Positions 34,897 through 44,085 are shown, numbered from the stretch's first letter. The stretch: DNA of 64,000 nt from an uncultured Flavobacteriaceae bacterium (GCA_947497245.1 CANMFO010000001.1:620001-684000); one strand, 5' to 3'. The notes: generated by a model not told the origin, from the letters alone. Program-made: numbers and translations.

Positions 34897-35187
34897 TCAT
34901 AAATAGCTGCCGCCAAAAATTTCCCTGGTCTCGTTATTGCTACATACATAGACGGATATGTTCACATACAGTTGGAACTTCTCACGGTAGTAATAGGTCT
35001 TTCTGGTCCGGTCATAACTGACCTTGGCGCCGAAATCCTTTAATTGCTCCAACAAACTGTAGATCAGGCGTTCGCTAATTTGCATTCTATTGGATAATTC
35101 CCTTGGAGAGCCCGTTTGTTCATTTTCAATGAGCAGATGCAGTTGTTGTAAACGCTTTAGGCTTTTAATCGAGTTCATTTGGTACAT
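34897..35187 (-). CDS. small winged-helix (HTH_11-like) DNA-binding protein
   Basis: A 96-residue protein whose first 70 residues form the HTH_11-type winged helix seen at the N-terminus of WYL regulators: KSLKRLQQLHLLIENEQTGS, SPRELSNRMQISERLIYSLL, then the wing AKVSYDRTRKTYYYRE. The usual WYL domain is missing; the last 25 residues are a short tail with one Cys. Possibly a stand-alone regulator of the adjacent REC gene, 132 bp downstream. The 330-bp space upstream (35188-35517) shows nothing but a plus-strand TAAATTTG at 35191-35198 without a matching -33. Confidence 0.75.
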   Translation of the reverse strand: MYQMNSIKSLKRLQQLHLLIENEQTGSPRELSNRMQISERLIYSLLEQLKDFGAKVSYDRTRKTYYYREKFQLYVNISVYVCSNNETREIFGGSYL

Positions 35188-35517
35188 TATCTAAATTTGG
35201 CATAAAGAAAACCCGGAAAGGCGTCTTATAAAAAAGAGAAGTAATAGATGGTCGATTTGGGCGATAGGCGGGAATAATCCTGCAATAAATTAAAATAAGC
35301 GGCATGGAAACCGCTCTATGGGCCCAAAAGGGTGTTGATCAATAAAGTGGTGCCGCCAATACAAATAGATCATCCGAGACCACAAAAGAATGGTTAACTT
35401 AGGGCAATCTTCGATTTGGATCGCACAGGGCAAAGGAGACGATCCCGGTCTGACATCCCGTTGTGCCGTATCGGTTTGCGGTTCGGGCGGGAACAAAGGG
35501 AGGTGGTAAAACAAGCT

Positions 35518-36174
35518 ATGGAACTATCCAAAATAAAAGCATTGACGGTTAAGGCCTATGAGGAGACGGCGGACAAGTACCATGCCAGTTTCAAGAATGG
35601 GGTAAAGGAGAACGAATATGATCGACAGATGCTCGACACCTACTCAAAAATGCTTCACAACACGGGCTTGATATGCGATGTTGGGTGTGGCCCCTCTGGC
35701 CAAATTGGCAAATACCTGCTCCATAAAAACCACCAAGTGGTTGGAATTGACATTTCGTCCAAATGCATTGAAATCGCAAAAAAGCAAGCACCTGAAATTG
35801 AATTCAGGGTGATGGACATGATGCACACCGATTTTGGGAAGGGCAAATTTGATGGTATCGTGGCCTTCTACTCCATAATTTTCACTCCAAAAAAGGAAGT
35901 GGACAAAATAGTGGGGGAGTTCAACAGGATATTGAAAAAAGACGGCAAGCTCTTGATCGTGGTCAAAAAGGGAAAGGAAGAAGGAATCATCAAAAATGAT
36001 TGGTATGAGGGAAACAAAGTTTACTTTTCCCACTTTGTGGAGGAAGAGATGCTAGGGTACCTAAAAAGAAACGGATTTGTGGTGGACTATCTGGATACTC
36101 GAAGCCCCTATGAAAATGAAGTTGACGTAGAACGGATCTATATTGTGGGAACTAAGGTAGAAAATTGTACCTAA
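35518..36174 (+). CDS. class I SAM-dependent methyltransferase
   Basis: A 218-residue cytoplasmic methyltransferase. The AdoMet-binding motif I is ICDVGCGPSGQIGKYL, followed by HQVVGIDISSKCIEIA (acidic ribose ligand D) and FDGIVAFYSIIF (motif IV position). The C-terminal strands HFVEEEMLGYLKRNGFVVDY complete the fold. The substrate is not evident; small-molecule type is most likely. I start at ATG 35518 (MELSKIKAL), because the 34 codons before it in frame are Arg-rich and unlike the family. Codon use is A-richer than that of its neighbours, a weak sign of separate origin. Convergent with the serine hydrolase. Confidence 0.88.
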   Translation: MELSKIKALTVKAYEETADKYHASFKNGVKENEYDRQMLDTYSKMLHNTGLICDVGCGPSGQIGKYLLHKNHQVVGIDISSKCIEIAKKQAPEIEFRVMDMMHTDFGKGKFDGIVAFYSIIFTPKKEVDKIVGEFNRILKKDGKLLIVVKKGKEEGIIKNDWYEGNKVYFSHFVEEEMLGYLKRNGFVVDYLDTRSPYENEVDVERIYIVGTKVENCT

Positions 36175-36271
36175 CTCCATATGATGATCGATCGCTTCCA
36201 GCAAATCCAGGGGCCTATCGAAAAAAGTTACGCCCCTTCGGTTCTGAAAACAAAGGGACGTATATGTTGAG

Positions 36272-38101
36272 CTACTGGGATAGCTTCATAATCATCGCTT
36301 TTGCATTGGGGTTCTCCGGATCCAGTTCCAAAACCTTTCGGTAGTTTTTTATGGCCGCTTCGGTGTTTCCCATTATCATATGGCATTCCCCCAGACTGTC
36401 GTAGGTGTTGGCACTTTTGGGATAGAGCACGGTATTGATTTTGAACACGGATAAGGCGAGGGCATGGTTCTTTTTGGCCAGCTCTTGATAGCCCGTACGG
36501 TTCAGTGTCGATTCTCTTAAGAGCCCCAGTTGTGGGTTAGCGGCCTTTTCCCTTTGGTACGCTTCCAAGGCTTTCGCATAGTTGTTCTCCAGAAGATATT
36601 GGAAGGGCAGGGTATCCGAGATTTTTTGCAGTCCGTAATCGATGGTTGTATGGGGTCCGTGTGCCGTAACGGTCGCGAGATACCTCTTTTGGTCCGCAGG
36701 GTTGATCGCGTCAAAGCGAACGGTCCTTTTCGACTCGTTTACCTTAAAGGTGTTGTTTCCCAGATAGAAAAGCTCCAAGCGCTGTCGGAAATCGAAATCC
36801 CTTACATAAAGTTGCCCTTCTTTGTATTCCACGGGAACGAGTTCCCCGTATTCGTTGGTGTAGTTGCCGACGGCTCGTTTTGCCACTTCTTCTGGAAGGT
36901 GCTGGAATTTGCTCCTGTCCAAAGCAACGGTCCACCCATGCGATGCTATAATACTATTGCGAAGACTGTTCAATATCGGCAAGCGCGCTGAGTTTCCGCC
37001 ATTGGCGAGAAAGGCGATGCCCTTTCCTCCTTCCATGGTGGCATAGAGATGCCCGCCCATACCTTGGTTACTGCCTCCGTGGGAGAACCAATCCCGGTTT
37101 CCGAACCCAAACCTTCTTTCCCAGCCCATGCTCCAGCCTCCCATGACCTTGGAGGTTATTATATCGGTGACCCTAAGCGCCACTTCCTTGGATATGACCT
37201 TTGTTTTGGCCCCGTTGAGGGCCTTCTGGATTTCGATCATGAAAAGGGCCAGGTCCGAGGGCGTGCTCCAAAGGCCTGAGGGAGCCAATTGGGGCGAAAT
37301 TTGAATACCGGAGCGTATTACCTCTCCGTTCCTGTTGTGCGACTTGGCCACATTGGTGAGGAAAAACCCCGGTTCGTTGGGCTGTATGAAAGTGGTATGC
37401 CGTAATTTCAGGGGAGAAAACAAATGTTCTTCGGCCAAATCTTCCAAGGAGCTTCCCAAGTGGTCTTCAATGGCCACCTGGGCAATGACGTACCCACCAC
37501 CGCTGTATCGCCACCATGTACCCGGGATATCCAAGAATTCCAACTTACTGTTCCCCCCGGGTATTTTGCCATTTAAGCTTTGGATTACCGTTGGGATGGA
37601 ATCGCCTTCGTACAAGTCCTTATGGCCATGCTGACTGGTACCTGCTGTATGGCTCAACAAATGTTCAAAGGTCACCTCGATGCCCGTGGTCAATTCACTT
37701 TCCGGCAGCTTCCACCGCTTCAAATAAGTGGAGACCGGAGCTTTGAGGTCAATGAGACCCTTGGCTTCCAGGATGGCGAACAAGGTGGCCGCCACGGGTT
37801 TGGATATGGAAGCGGTGCAAAATGCCGTGTTTTCATCCAATTCGGCACCGCTTCCCGCTTCCTTTACCCCCCAAGATCGCGTCCAGGCAATTTGATAGTC
37901 ATCGATTACCGCGACACTCAGTCCTTGGAGCCCTAATTCCTCCATGAGCTGTGCAACGCTCTTAACGGTACCATTGTACCTTAAATTTTGAACGGCGGAT
38001 TGCATCTCCTCCTTAAAATCCGAAGGTTGTCTTGAGTTGCAGCCCAGGAAAATCCAAATCAGGATTCCCGATATGACGGTATTGTATAAGATATTTTTCA
38101 T
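36272..38101 (-). CDS. class C beta-lactamase-like serine hydrolase with C-terminal TPRs
   Basis: A 609-residue lipoprotein-type protein (IWIFLGC). The class C beta-lactamase/PBP-like domain (about 45-400) has the SxxK motif S-I-S-K (CTASISKPVAATL), the Tyr motif WRYSGGGYVIA and the C-terminal HGGSNQG triad. A linker region with all-beta strands (about 410-500) is followed by TPR-like helices ending in DSLGECHMIMGNTEAAIKNY and VLELDPENPNAKAM. The family contains D-aminopeptidases, esterases and class C enzymes, so real substrate is open. I start at ATG 38101 (MKNILYN); the upstream ATG adds 50 residues without signal character. Confidence 0.9.
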   Translation of the reverse strand: MKNILYNTVISGILIWIFLGCNSRQPSDFKEEMQSAVQNLRYNGTVKSVAQLMEELGLQGLSVAVIDDYQIAWTRSWGVKEAGSGAELDENTAFCTASISKPVAATLFAILEAKGLIDLKAPVSTYLKRWKLPESELTTGIEVTFEHLLSHTAGTSQHGHKDLYEGDSIPTVIQSLNGKIPGGNSKLEFLDIPGTWWRYSGGGYVIAQVAIEDHLGSSLEDLAEEHLFSPLKLRHTTFIQPNEPGFFLTNVAKSHNRNGEVIRSGIQISPQLAPSGLWSTPSDLALFMIEIQKALNGAKTKVISKEVALRVTDIITSKVMGGWSMGWERRFGFGNRDWFSHGGSNQGMGGHLYATMEGGKGIAFLANGGNSARLPILNSLRNSIIASHGWTVALDRSKFQHLPEEVAKRAVGNYTNEYGELVPVEYKEGQLYVRDFDFRQRLELFYLGNNTFKVNESKRTVRFDAINPADQKRYLATVTAHGPHTTIDYGLQKISDTLPFQYLLENNYAKALEAYQREKAANPQLGLLRESTLNRTGYQELAKKNHALALSVFKINTVLYPKSANTYDSLGECHMIMGNTEAAIKNYRKVLELDPENPNAKAMIMKLSQ

Positions 38102-38290
38102 AGTTTTTGTGATGTTGTCGAATGTGTTCGAAGTTTGTAAAATGTTATTTTTCCCATGTTGGACAGACCTGATCGGGCATTCTCCACCCAGACCATTGCA
38201 TGGTGACCGTAAAGACCCTTTGAAAATTGGTGAATTTTGGGAATACCCCACAACTCGGATGGAGTACGAGCAGGGAGATCGTTGTATGCC

Positions 38291-39739
38291 CTAACGCGTT
38301 CGGCGAATTTTAGGTCGGTGCTCCGATAGGTATACCACCAGTCTTTGTGGGTTGCCATCGTCACGCTTGACCACAAAATCGGTAACTTCCGCCAGTGAAA
38401 TGGCCTCTTCCCCCGAAATTTCCTTTCCATTATGATCAAAGATGGCACCGAGCGCGACCAAACCTACAATATGGTCTGTAGCCGTTTTGCCATCAGGCAT
38501 AGGGGATACATCCACATCAACAGCTTTCTTGGCCGTCCGATCGACCACCACATCGGACATTGCAATCCGGTCCACTTGTATTTTGGTCGGTAGGCCGCTA
38601 TTCGGAAGGGACCGGGCCGGCTCCCCCATTTTGAGCGGTGCACTTTGTACAGCGGCTTTCCTTTGGATGGTGTTCTTTGACAGGGAAGGAGGTTTTCGAA
38701 GTACTTGGGAGGCAGCGGTTTTGGCAGGCTGTACTGCTTTGTGTCCAAGAGGTTGTTGGATTTCGGTAAGTACCGTATCCTTTTCCCCTGAAATCAAGGG
38801 TTCCTTCTTTTGCTGCACGATGGCCTTTTGTCGAAGAACTTCCTGTTCCCTGGGAGACCGCTCGTTCTTCTCTTGGAGAACGGTGGTTCTGTTGCTAAAG
38901 CCAAGCAGCAAAAAAGCAAATAGTGGGAGAAGGGGAGCGGTTCGCAACCAAATGTCCCGCTTCGTGGTGCGTTTTTTCATAATGATAAGTCGTTTTTTGA
39001 TCAGTGAATAATTGATGGCATTGGTCAGTCGCGGATGAGCGGCCTGTGATGAAAATGTGACCAATGTATTTTGATAGGCTTGGATGGCGATTCCCTGCCG
39101 TAAAACGCCTTCGTCCGCCAAAAATTCATGGTTCAGTTTAACGTAGTGCTTCAGAAGATAGATCAATGGATTGAACCAAAAAATGACCTGGAGGATCTCC
39201 AATAACAAAATGTCCAGTGAATGTTTTTGTCGGGCATGTGTTTCCTCATGCCACAGTACCTCGCGAGGTATTTGTTGTGATTTGAACTGGCGCTTGTTCA
39301 GGAATATGTAGTTGAAAAAGGTGTACGGAAGCAAGGTATTCTCCAACAATACAAGAGTGAACGGGGGTTTTTTCAGGGTGGTGTTCCGGCTTATATTGAA
39401 CAACACCTGCCCCAGGTTTTTGAAAAAGAGGGCCGTAAAGACCAAAACGCCCGTGCCGTAGGTGATCCATACCAAGGTAGGAAGATAAGCCGGCCCGGTT
39501 TCTGATCGGATCTGGGCTTGTAGAACGGGGGCATCAAGCAGGGGAGGGGCTGGATTCGTGGAAACAACTACATACTGGGTAAAGGAAACCAAAGGAATGC
39601 CAAAGGAAGCTACCAGGGCCAGAAGCAGGTACAGGCGCTTAAAACGGTGCAGGCTTTCCCTTTCCAAAAACAGGGCATAGAAGAGCAATAAAACGGCCAA
39701 ACAGGAACTGGACCTCAATAAATACTCGAACATGGTCAT
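38291..39739 (-). CDS. M56 (BlaR1-like) membrane metallopeptidase
   Basis: A 482-residue inner-membrane zinc protease. Helices lie near residues 5-25, 35-58, 88-108 and about 280-300. The H164-E165-x-x-H168 motif is in LWHEETHARQKH on the cytoplasmic side. BlaR1 proteins cut the partner repressor BlaI when a signal arrives. Here the region after the last helix (about 305-482) is not a penicillin-binding sensor; it is a Lys/Pro/Gln-rich tail (QRKAAVQSAPLKMG) ending in beta strands, so the signal is unknown. Its first 4 bp overlap the BlaI gene. It is downstream in the two-gene operon. Confidence 0.9.
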   Translation of the reverse strand: MTMFEYLLRSSSCLAVLLLFYALFLERESLHRFKRLYLLLALVASFGIPLVSFTQYVVVSTNPAPPLLDAPVLQAQIRSETGPAYLPTLVWITYGTGVLVFTALFFKNLGQVLFNISRNTTLKKPPFTLVLLENTLLPYTFFNYIFLNKRQFKSQQIPREVLWHEETHARQKHSLDILLLEILQVIFWFNPLIYLLKHYVKLNHEFLADEGVLRQGIAIQAYQNTLVTFSSQAAHPRLTNAINYSLIKKRLIIMKKRTTKRDIWLRTAPLLPLFAFLLLGFSNRTTVLQEKNERSPREQEVLRQKAIVQQKKEPLISGEKDTVLTEIQQPLGHKAVQPAKTAASQVLRKPPSLSKNTIQRKAAVQSAPLKMGEPARSLPNSGLPTKIQVDRIAMSDVVVDRTAKKAVDVDVSPMPDGKTATDHIVGLVALGAIFDHNGKEISGEEAISLAEVTDFVVKRDDGNPQRLVVYLSEHRPKIRRTR

Positions 39740-40101
39740 TTCTTTTTAATCTCGCTATCGATGATGGTTTTTAAATCTTCAAGTTGCTCCTTGGTAAGAT
39801 TGGCCTCCTTTGAGAAAAAAGAAACAAATTGGGAGGGACTGCCATTGAAAAAGTGTTTTACCAAGCGGTTTACCTGCCGGGAAAAATAATCTTTCTTTTT
39901 TACCAACGGATGGTATTCACGCAATGCGCCGTGGAGGGTATACCCCACAAAACCCTTGTTGCTCATACGCTTTATCAAGGTGGCGATGGTGGTATTGGCC
40001 GGTTTGGGCTCTGGATAGGCTTCGAGCAGATCTTTCATAAAGGCCTTTTCCAGCCTCCACAAATGCTGCATCAATTGTTCTTCTGCTGTGGATAGTTTCA
40101 T
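39736..40101 (-). CDS. BlaI/MecI/CopY-family repressor
   Basis: A 121-residue winged-helix repressor: STAEEQLMQHLWRLEKAFMK, TTIATLIKRMSNKGFVGYTL (recognition helix and wing) and the C-terminal dimer helices ending in EDLKTIIDSEIKKK. These proteins bind TACAnnTGTA dyads as dimers and are cut by M56 proteases. Two such dyads cover its own promoter. Overlaps the M56 gene by 4 bp. The controlled genes are probably this operon itself plus others elsewhere in the genome. Confidence 0.93.
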   Translation of the reverse strand: MKLSTAEEQLMQHLWRLEKAFMKDLLEAYPEPKPANTTIATLIKRMSNKGFVGYTLHGALREYHPLVKKKDYFSRQVNRLVKHFFNGSPSQFVSFFSKEANLTKEQLEDLKTIIDSEIKKK

Positions 40102-40132
40102 GGACTTGATTTGCTAGCTGTTCTATAATCTC

Positions 40133-40174
40133 TCTACAAACATAGAACAAATAAAGTTATTCTACAAGTGTAGA
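40133..40174 (-). promoter_or_regulatory. BlaI promoter with two operators on its -33 and -7 elements
   Basis: Read on the minus strand the promoter is TTG (40167-40165), 20 bp, TATGTTTG (40144-40137), an exact Bacteroidota match. The dyad TCTACAAGTGTAGA (40161-40174) is a perfect palindrome containing the BlaI/MecI core TACA-N2-TGTA and covers the -33 element. A second, imperfect copy TCTACAAACATAGA (40133-40146) covers the -7 element. Centres are 28 bp apart. Autorepression that blocks both promoter elements is strongly suggested. From 40175 to 40449 I see nothing further. Confidence 0.7.
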
Positions 40175-40449
40175 GAGATTTTTTTTTCAAAGAGCCTCCT
40201 GAACGGGGTTTGGGATGGGGGAAGGTCCGGTTTCGGGATTTTTGACCACGGACCAGTTTGGGTACCAAGCCTTCGGTCTTCCGTTATGGATGCCGATCTG
40301 CCGACGGGGAATGTCGGACGCCAATATGGACAATGGTATTGCGCCCGAACCGGCCTGCATGGTGCTGGTGTCGGGCCTTTGGCCCATTCGGGAAGGTGCG
40401 ACCTATGTGGTTGGTTACCCTACCGATCTAAGATGTATTTTTCGGGACA

Positions 40450-40884
40450 CTACTTTTCCAGGATCCGTTTGATCCGCTGCAGATCTTTTTTGTTCGTCCG
40501 TCTCATGGCGGAGGCCATAAAGGGTGCGAACAATCTGGAAAAACCGGTGGGGACGCCCCTGTTCCGAAGTGTCATCAGGGTGGTTTCCGGGCCGGTAGCG
40601 GCCCAGGTATAGGAGGTCTCCATGGGAAATGGACCCTCCGAGGTCTTCATGACCAGCTTTTTCCCGGGAAGGAACTCCACCACTTCATAGGTATAGGCCA
40701 ATTCCCGTCCTAGGAACCGTGCCCTAAAAGCTATTAGGGTTCCCAACCTCAAGGGTTTTGGGCTTATCCAATCGGCCGCCTTAATGTTCACGTACCATTC
40801 GGGGGCACGGTCCGGGTCCGAGGCATAGGCGGAGACGTTCTCAACGGGACTATGAATGGTTATTTCGGTTTTTATGTCGACCAT
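40450..40884 (-). CDS. SRPBCC-family protein (polyketide cyclase-like)
   Basis: A 144-residue START-like protein. The N-terminal strand KTEITIHSPVENVSAYASDP, the W in APEWYVNIKAADW and the C-terminal helix RLFAPFMASAMRRTNKKDLQ fit the family. The cavity ligand is unknown. It lies 41 bp downstream of another SRPBCC gene on the same strand, making an SRPBCC pair, possibly one operon, though the two are not close copies. Confidence 0.85.
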   Translation of the reverse strand: MVDIKTEITIHSPVENVSAYASDPDRAPEWYVNIKAADWISPKPLRLGTLIAFRARFLGRELAYTYEVVEFLPGKKLVMKTSEGPFPMETSYTWAATGPETTLMTLRNRGVPTGFSRLFAPFMASAMRRTNKKDLQRIKRILEK

Positions 40885-40925
40885 AGGGATCGTTTCTCAA
40901 GGGTTCATTTCTGCAACAGGGGAAA

Positions 40926-41360
40926 TTACCGGTACGCCTTGCTCCCGAAAGCTGCCCCTTCCCCTGTTTGGCAATATTGGCGCAGACTTTCCATGTAGCG
41001 CCCCCAACTGAAGCAACAACTGGCATAAAAATCGTCCTGTTCCCGCCAGCCATTTTGGGAAAAACGGACACGGGTCTTCCCCTCGTTTTCATCCAGTGAG
41101 AACACGAAGGTGTGGCCCAACCAACCGTGGTCGTTCGCTACACATTCCCAGACGACCTTTTTATCGGAAACGAGCTCTACGACCTTCATTTTTGGACCTT
41201 TGTAATCTCCAAAGTCAAATTGGATGTGATCACCCAGGGCGGAACGGCCCACTGTTTGTACCGTCCACCAATTCGATAGGCCATCAACTGTTGAAATGGC
41301 TTTGAACACGTTTTGCCTGGGGGCATCGATATGGTACAGATGTTTTATGGAATACGTCAT
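40926..41360 (-). CDS. SRPBCC/AHSA1-like protein
   Basis: A 144-residue AHSA1-type protein: SIKHLYHIDAPRQNVFKAIS near the start, WWTVQTVGRSALGDHIQFDF (a pocket strand typical of the group) and FYASCCFSWGRYMESLRQYC at the C-terminus. Start at ATG 41360 (MTYSIKHLY); the longer frame adds 14 residues without family match. First of the two-gene SRPBCC pair. Ligand unknown. Confidence 0.85.
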   Translation of the reverse strand: MTYSIKHLYHIDAPRQNVFKAISTVDGLSNWWTVQTVGRSALGDHIQFDFGDYKGPKMKVVELVSDKKVVWECVANDHGWLGHTFVFSLDENEGKTRVRFSQNGWREQDDFYASCCFSWGRYMESLRQYCQTGEGAAFGSKAYR

Positions 41361-41473
41361 GTTTTTATTGTTAAGACGAACTTGTGCCCTAAAATTGGAC
41401 AAAAAAAGTTTTATTTGGAAAACAAGCCGTAAAGACCCATTAAAACTAACAAGAAACCAAGACTATAAGAAAC

Positions 41474-41869
41474 TTACACTTTTCTGGCCCCTAGGATCGT
41501 TTCTACGTTGTCCTTGGAAATGGGCTTGTCAAAATACCCTTGGATCAAGGGATGTTTTTTAGCGAGCATGCGGTCGCTCATATTCTGAAAAGCGGATAGG
41601 ACGTATACGTCCATATCGGGTTGTCCCCCAAAAAAGTTTTCCATTTCAAGCAGGAAATCCCATCCGCTCATTTCCGACATGACGATGTCCAACAATAGGA
41701 TATCTGGAAAATGTCCATCTCCGGGCAGGTGCTGCTTAAAGTAGTCCAATCCCTCTTCGGCACTGTCGAAACTGACAACCTTGCAATGTGGAATGGACTG
41801 CCCAATCCGGTATTGGGTCGCGAATTGTGATACCAGATCATCATCGATAATGCATATCGTTAAGTCCAT
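41474..41869 (-). CDS. stand-alone receiver-domain response regulator
   Basis: A 131-residue REC protein. Acidic residues D9-D11 in ICIIDDDLVSQ, phosphoacceptor D61 in ILLLDIVMSEMSGW, the switch Ser in VYVLSAFQ and Lys in YFDKPIS are present. The order and wording match the small REC proteins that act with hybrid kinases in Bacteroidota. No kinase gene is adjacent. It ends 114 bp upstream of the SRPBCC start on the same strand, so a joint transcript is possible but not needed. Confidence 0.88.
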   Translation of the reverse strand: MDLTICIIDDDLVSQFATQYRIGQSIPHCKVVSFDSAEEGLDYFKQHLPGDGHFPDILLLDIVMSEMSGWDFLLEMENFFGGQPDMDVYVLSAFQNMSDRMLAKKHPLIQGYFDKPISKDNVETILGARKV

Positions 41870-42232
41870 TGGTCGGCGGTGTTTAGATCTTGAAATTTAC
41901 AGAATGTTGAGTGATTTTAGGCACATACGCCAAAAAATTGGGTAAAACGCGGCATAGTTTGGACGTTTGGCCCACAGCAATACGTTGGAAAAAAGGATTT
42001 TAAAATATCGACCGGACTCGACGGGAATCCCGCCACCCATCTTTTTTTTCAATCGCCTTGGCCCACGGTCATGGATTTTCCTGCACCGAGGGGAACCGTA
42101 AACCTGGAGGGGAAAGCGTACTGTGTTCAGCGGGTCCATAAAAATATGGGCGTATGGAAAATTGTGGGACCCGATTGTTGGTAGGATAGCGTTAGATTTT
42201 TTATATTCATATGGAATATGGAAACCACAAGC
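41870..42232. other. 363-bp intergenic region without recognisable feature
   Basis: Region between the divergent REC gene and the MBL-fold hydrolase. Short frames here lack protein-like composition. Only a weak TAGATTTT element 16 bp before the hydrolase's earliest start hints at its promoter. No repeat, RNA gene or terminator was found. Confidence 0.5.
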
Positions 42233-42913
42233 ATGAAAATCACATATCTGGGACATGCCACACTTGTATTGGAAGTAAATGGTGTCAAAATACTGATCGA
42301 TCCCTTTATCAGTGACAACCCACGGGCCCAGGACATCATCGTTGCCAATATCGAAGCGGACTACATTTTCATCACCCATGGCCACCAAGATCACGTTTTG
42401 GATGTGGAGGAGATCGCAAAAAACAACGATGCCACCCTGGTCTCCAATTTTGAAATCATTTCCTGGTATGGAAAAAAGGGATTAAAGGGGCATCCTATGA
42501 ATTTGGGAGGGAAATACACTTTCGATTTCGGTACGGTCAAATATGTCAATGCGGTTCATTCCAGCGTATTGCCCGATGGCACCTATGGAGGAAACCCTGG
42601 AGGCTTTGTCCTGTGGTCCAATGAAAATTGTGTCTATATCGCTGGGGATACCGCTTTGACCGAAGACATGAAGGGCATCCCCCGGACCTGCCCGAAATTG
42701 GATCTGGCCGTTTTGCCGATCGGGGACAATTTCACCATGGGATACGAGGATGCACTGATTGCCAGCGACTATGTCCAATGCCATCGGATTATGGGGTATC
42801 ACTACGACACTTTTCCACCCATCGAAATAGATAAGGCGCAAGCCCAGGCCCTGTTCAGGTCCAATGACAAAGAACTACTGCTTCCCAAAATAGGGGAAGC
42901 ACTTGAAGTTTAG
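42233..42913 (+). CDS. UPF0173-type metallo-beta-lactamase-fold hydrolase
   Basis: A 226-residue MBL-fold hydrolase of the UlaG/UPF0173 type. The family N-terminus MKITYLGHATLVLEVNG is present, followed by the metal motif FITHGHQDHV (HxHxDH), VHSSVLPDGTYGG (third His region) and VYIAGDTALTEDM (metal-bridging Asp). The C-terminal MGYHYDTFPPIE supplies the last His. Two metal ions are expected. Substrate unknown. ATG 42233 gives the standard start; an ATG five codons upstream is also in frame. The lactonase-like gene follows 61 bp downstream, probably in one operon. Confidence 0.92.
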   Translation: MKITYLGHATLVLEVNGVKILIDPFISDNPRAQDIIVANIEADYIFITHGHQDHVLDVEEIAKNNDATLVSNFEIISWYGKKGLKGHPMNLGGKYTFDFGTVKYVNAVHSSVLPDGTYGGNPGGFVLWSNENCVYIAGDTALTEDMKGIPRTCPKLDLAVLPIGDNFTMGYEDALIASDYVQCHRIMGYHYDTFPPIEIDKAQAQALFRSNDKELLLPKIGEALEV

Positions 42914-42974
42914 GCGACCGCACACGCTAGGGAAGCGCAGCGGTCCACCATAAAAATCAAAGTTCCACAAAACG

Positions 42975-44000
42975 ATGAAGCCTCTGCATAAACTTTTAAT
43001 TTTGGTCCTATGTGGCAACCTCCCGATCTGGGGGACGGCACAGGTCATGACCGTAACAGGACCTATTGATGCCGAGGAAATGGGCACCACACTGATCCAT
43101 GAGCATGTTTTAGTGGATTGGATCGGTGCCGATAGTACCGGCTATCACCGATGGAACCGAAAAGAGGTGGTGGAACGGGCCCTGCCTTACCTTATGGAGG
43201 CTGGACGGTATGGTGTGGACACCTTTTTGGATTGCACACCGGCCTATCTTGGGCGGGATCCCTATGTACTCAGGGAGCTGTCGCAACGCACGGGTGTCCA
43301 TATCCTGACCAATACGGGCTATTACGGGGCCAGGAACAACAAATATCTTCCCAAAGGGGCCTTCGAATCCAGTGCCCGGGAAATTGCCGAGCAGTGGGTT
43401 TTCGAATTCCAAAAGGGTATCGACGGCAAGGGAATCAGACCGGGGTTCCTAAAAATGTCCGTGGACGGAGATTCCCTATTGAGCCCCATGCACGAAAAAC
43501 TCATCCGTGCGGCGGCGCTGGCCCATTTGGAAACGGGCCTGACCATCGTGTCCCATACCGGTCCGGATGCCCCGGCCATGGCACAACTGGAAATTTTAAT
43601 GGAAATGGGAGTAGCAGCAGAGGCCTTTGTATGGACCCATGCCCAAAATGGCACTATGGACGGTTACATAAAGGCCGCCCGACTGGGGGCATGGATATCG
43701 CTCGACAATTTCAGCCCCGGACCTTCCCAGGCTTCCAACCGTCGCGGTGGTGGGCAATGGTTCGTCGACACGCTCACCGAGCTGAAGCAACAAGGATTTC
43801 TGGACCATGTCCTTATTTCCCAGGATTCCGGATGGTACAATGTGGGGCGACCCAATGGAGGGGAATATCGAGGGTATACGGCACTACTGTCCCAACTGGT
43901 TCCCCTATTAAAGGACCGTGGTTTTACCGAAGGAGAGCTAAGGACGCTGTTGGTCGATAATCCGAAAAAGGCGTATACCTTGGGTGTTCGAAAGTTGTGA
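42975..44000 (+). CDS. exported phosphotriesterase-like lactonase/hydrolase
   Basis: A 341-residue TIM-barrel amidohydrolase of the phosphotriesterase family with a signal peptide (ending near WGTAQ). All metal ligands can be assigned: H42 and H44 (IHEHVLVDW), the carboxylated-Lys candidate in FLKMSVDGDS, His in VSHTGPDAP and FVWTHAQNG, and Asp in LISQDSGW. Family members hydrolyse lactones, organophosphates or related esters. The signal peptide makes it periplasmic. It follows the UPF0173 gene by 61 bp. Confidence 0.9.
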   Translation: MKPLHKLLILVLCGNLPIWGTAQVMTVTGPIDAEEMGTTLIHEHVLVDWIGADSTGYHRWNRKEVVERALPYLMEAGRYGVDTFLDCTPAYLGRDPYVLRELSQRTGVHILTNTGYYGARNNKYLPKGAFESSAREIAEQWVFEFQKGIDGKGIRPGFLKMSVDGDSLLSPMHEKLIRAAALAHLETGLTIVSHTGPDAPAMAQLEILMEMGVAAEAFVWTHAQNGTMDGYIKAARLGAWISLDNFSPGPSQASNRRGGGQWFVDTLTELKQQGFLDHVLISQDSGWYNVGRPNGGEYRGYTALLSQLVPLLKDRGFTEGELRTLLVDNPKKAYTLGVRKL

Positions 44001-44085
44001 GGGGCCACCAGTTCCCTGTTCACGGGGCCGACAAGCTTGGTGCAAATGGAAGAAGGGTAAGAACTCCACGGAAGAGTAGCGGTTG

